A DNA stretch of 21,035 bases from Candidatus Kuenenbacteria bacterium (GTDB lineage Bacteria > Patescibacteriota > Patescibacteriia > UBA2591 > PGYQ01): assembly GCA_016209005.1 (NCBI GenBank), contig JACQWZ010000116.1:1-21035 (forward strand), read 5' to 3'. Within the stretch, counting starts at the first letter, position 1, and the number at the start of each line of letters is the position of its first letter. Under the pieces are notes generated by a model. It saw only the letters and a program-made list of their open reading frames with translations, had not been told where the DNA came from and did no database searches. Below are positions 19,728 to 21,035 of the stretch, in pieces. The position numbers were made by a program, and so were the translations under genes.

Positions 19728-20903
19728 ATGAAAAAAAATATTGCTGTTATTTTTGGCGGGCAGAGCGTTGAACATGATGTTTCAATAATCACCGCGCATA
19801 TTCCAATTATTCAATCATTATTAGCAAGCGGACAATTTAATGTTCAGCCGATTTATATTAGCAAAGATGGTTCGTGGTATTCGGATCAAGCGATGAATAA
19901 TTTGAATTTTTTTAAACAAACAAATTTTATAGGGGCAAATGGCATTTGTCCAAAACAAAAAAAGATTCAAATTTTGTTTGATCAAGGATTAAAATTAGTT
20001 TGGCCGGGTTTTCGACCAAAAGTAGTAAAAATAGATGTTGTTTTTCCGGCAATGCATGGCACATTTGGCGAAGACGGAAGTTTAATGGGACTTTTGCGAA
20101 TGGCAAATGTTCCCTTTATTGGTTGTGATTTATTTGCTTCAACAATTGCCATGGACAAAGTTTTAACCAAACAAATTTTATCAAAAGAAAATATTCCTGT
20201 TGTTCCATATATTTGGTTTACAAAATTTGATTGGGAAACTAATAAAAATACTTTAAAAGAAAAAGCCTTAAAATTAAAATGGCCGGTCTTTATTAAACCA
20301 GTTCATTTGGGTTCAAGCATCGCCATCACCAAGGTTAAACAGCAATCTGATTTAGAAAATATGATTGAGGTTGCTTTGCATTACGATGACAAAATTTTAA
20401 TTGAAGAAAGTATTGAAAATTTAATTGAAGTTACGTTGCCAATTATCGGAAATGATATTCTTCAAACTGGCGAAATAGAGCGACCACTCAATAAGACAGA
20501 GTTTTTTAATTTTAATGATAAATATTTATCTGGAGGCAAAAAATATGGTGGAATGAAAAATCGATACAGCGAAATTCCAGCAAATATTAAAAACGAACTA
20601 GCCGAGCAAGTAAAAAGTCTTGGTTTAAAAAGTTATCGCGTTTTAGGCTGTTCTGGAATTAGCCGAGTTGATTTTTTAATTAATAATGATTCTCAAAATG
20701 TTTTTGTTAATGAAATTAACACTTTGCCGGGCAGTCTTTATTGTCATAATTGGAGAAAAGCTGGAATATCAAACGTAGAACTTGTTGTTAAATTAGTCGC
20801 TTTGGCCGAAGAACGTTTTAAAGCGCGACAAAAAATAACTTACATATTTGATTCTGATGTTTTAAATTTTACTACTATTCAAGTTCACGAACATAATGCA
20901 TAA
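19728..20903 (+). CDS. ddl: D-alanine--D-alanine ligase
   Basis: The 391-residue ATP-grasp enzyme makes the D-Ala-D-Ala end of peptidoglycan precursors. Motifs are VIFGGQSVEHDVS (7-19, with E15), MHGTFGEDGSLMGLL (109-123), VFIKPVHLGSSIAI (187-200), RVDFL (313-317), and NEINTLPGS (328-336), with metal ligands D315, E329 and N331. The omega-loop KYLS (265-268) has Tyr rather than Phe, fitting D-Ala-D-Ala rather than D-Ala-D-lactate. The N-terminal half has an insertion relative to DdlB, giving DdlA-like length. It lies downstream of a MurF-like ligase, its pathway partner. The last 20 residues (YIFDSDVLN onward) are an unusual extra tail. Confidence 0.94.
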   Translation: MKKNIAVIFGGQSVEHDVSIITAHIPIIQSLLASGQFNVQPIYISKDGSWYSDQAMNNLNFFKQTNFIGANGICPKQKKIQILFDQGLKLVWPGFRPKVVKIDVVFPAMHGTFGEDGSLMGLLRMANVPFIGCDLFASTIAMDKVLTKQILSKENIPVVPYIWFTKFDWETNKNTLKEKALKLKWPVFIKPVHLGSSIAITKVKQQSDLENMIEVALHYDDKILIEESIENLIEVTLPIIGNDILQTGEIERPLNKTEFFNFNDKYLSGGKKYGGMKNRYSEIPANIKNELAEQVKSLGLKSYRVLGCSGISRVDFLINNDSQNVFVNEINTLPGSLYCHNWRKAGISNVELVVKLVALAEERFKARQKITYIFDSDVLNFTTIQVHEHNA

Positions 20904-20941
20904 TGCCAGATACATATTGGACTCCATAAGGCCATAGCTTT

Positions 20942-21035
20942 ATGAAAATACAAAGTATCTATAGAGGTATTAAAGGATTTGTAAAATTGTATGAATATGG
21001 GTATAAATATACCTATATGATTACAGAAAAAGCCA
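20942..21035 (+). CDS. Truncated ORF at the right edge, possibly a transposase N-terminus
   Basis: An ATG frame with AAGG 11 bases upstream stays open for 31 codons to the edge. The peptide begins MKIQSIYRGIKGF and continues with LYEYGYKYTYMITEKA. The pattern GYxxTYMITExA recalls the beginning of some integrase-core transposases with a helix-turn-helix, but this is from memory and the fragment is short. It could be any small protein. Confidence 0.35.
   Translation, partial: MKIQSIYRGIKGFVKLYEYGYKYTYMITEKA

Noticed and set aside
19559..19792. Minus-strand ORF sharing a C-terminal peptide (LRSLIKKWLKLAKIEF) with the RAYT frame
   Set aside because: The shared peptide is the chance translation of family 1 elements in both places, not a conserved protein domain.
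20902..20928. Nine-codon ORF overlapping the ddl stop (TAATG)
   Set aside because: Eight residues then a stop; no evidence that it is translated.

Overview
The window is AT-rich bacterial DNA with mostly short intergenic gaps. Several features suggest a member of the Candidate Phyla Radiation (Patescibacteria): weak or absent Shine-Dalgarno sites, a VirB2/T4SS-type pilin domain in a secreted protein, a MurF core carrying membrane helices instead of its usual N-terminal domain, a short GH15 enzyme, a lone LigD 3'-phosphoesterase domain, and a multi-CxxC zinc-ribbon protein of a type I associate with that group. TGA is used as a stop codon (2032-2034 and 18069-18071), which argues against the lineages that read TGA as glycine. 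No rRNA, CRISPR array or replication origin was seen.

Layout. From 1 to 7987 everything is on the minus strand: a truncated zinc-ribbon gene, a GH15 glucoamylase-like enzyme, tRNA-Leu(CAG), a membrane-anchored peptide-type solute-binding protein whose stop codon touches the tRNA, a membrane-anchored thioredoxin-fold protein with a CPHC motif, secG, a LigD phosphoesterase-domain protein and an ABC-F ATPase. From 8605 to 11758 two plus-strand genes encode exported proteins with wall-lytic-like C-terminal domains; the second joins a Cys-rich ectodomain, a VirB2-like pilin core and a VirB1-like lysozyme domain. From 11768 to 12647 lies a decayed REP/RAYT transposase cassette, bounded upstream by a duplicated fragment of the radA 5' end, then intact radA. 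gatA and gatC (minus) converge on radA. greA, an alpha/beta hydrolase, a MurF-like ligase (4-base overlap with the hydrolase) and D-Ala-D-Ala ligase follow on the plus strand; the last three suggest a peptidoglycan-precursor block. A truncated ORF ends the window.

The most striking layer is repeats. Three identical-looking 116-bp elements with 13-bp terminal inverted repeats (8115, 12437, 19518) are each flanked by a different perfect 5-bp target duplication, and one has destroyed the 3' end of the RAYT gene. A second family (about 79-82 bp, ends CCCTCACCTTTTG/CAAAAGGTGAGGG) occurs at 3931, 16425 and 17159, and one end supplies the likely ribosome-binding site of greA. The same 52-bp unit is inserted in frame in both radA and gatA, on opposite strands. 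REP-type and nested palindromes fill most gaps longer than 300 bases.

All calls come from reading the sequence by eye and from family knowledge; no search was run.
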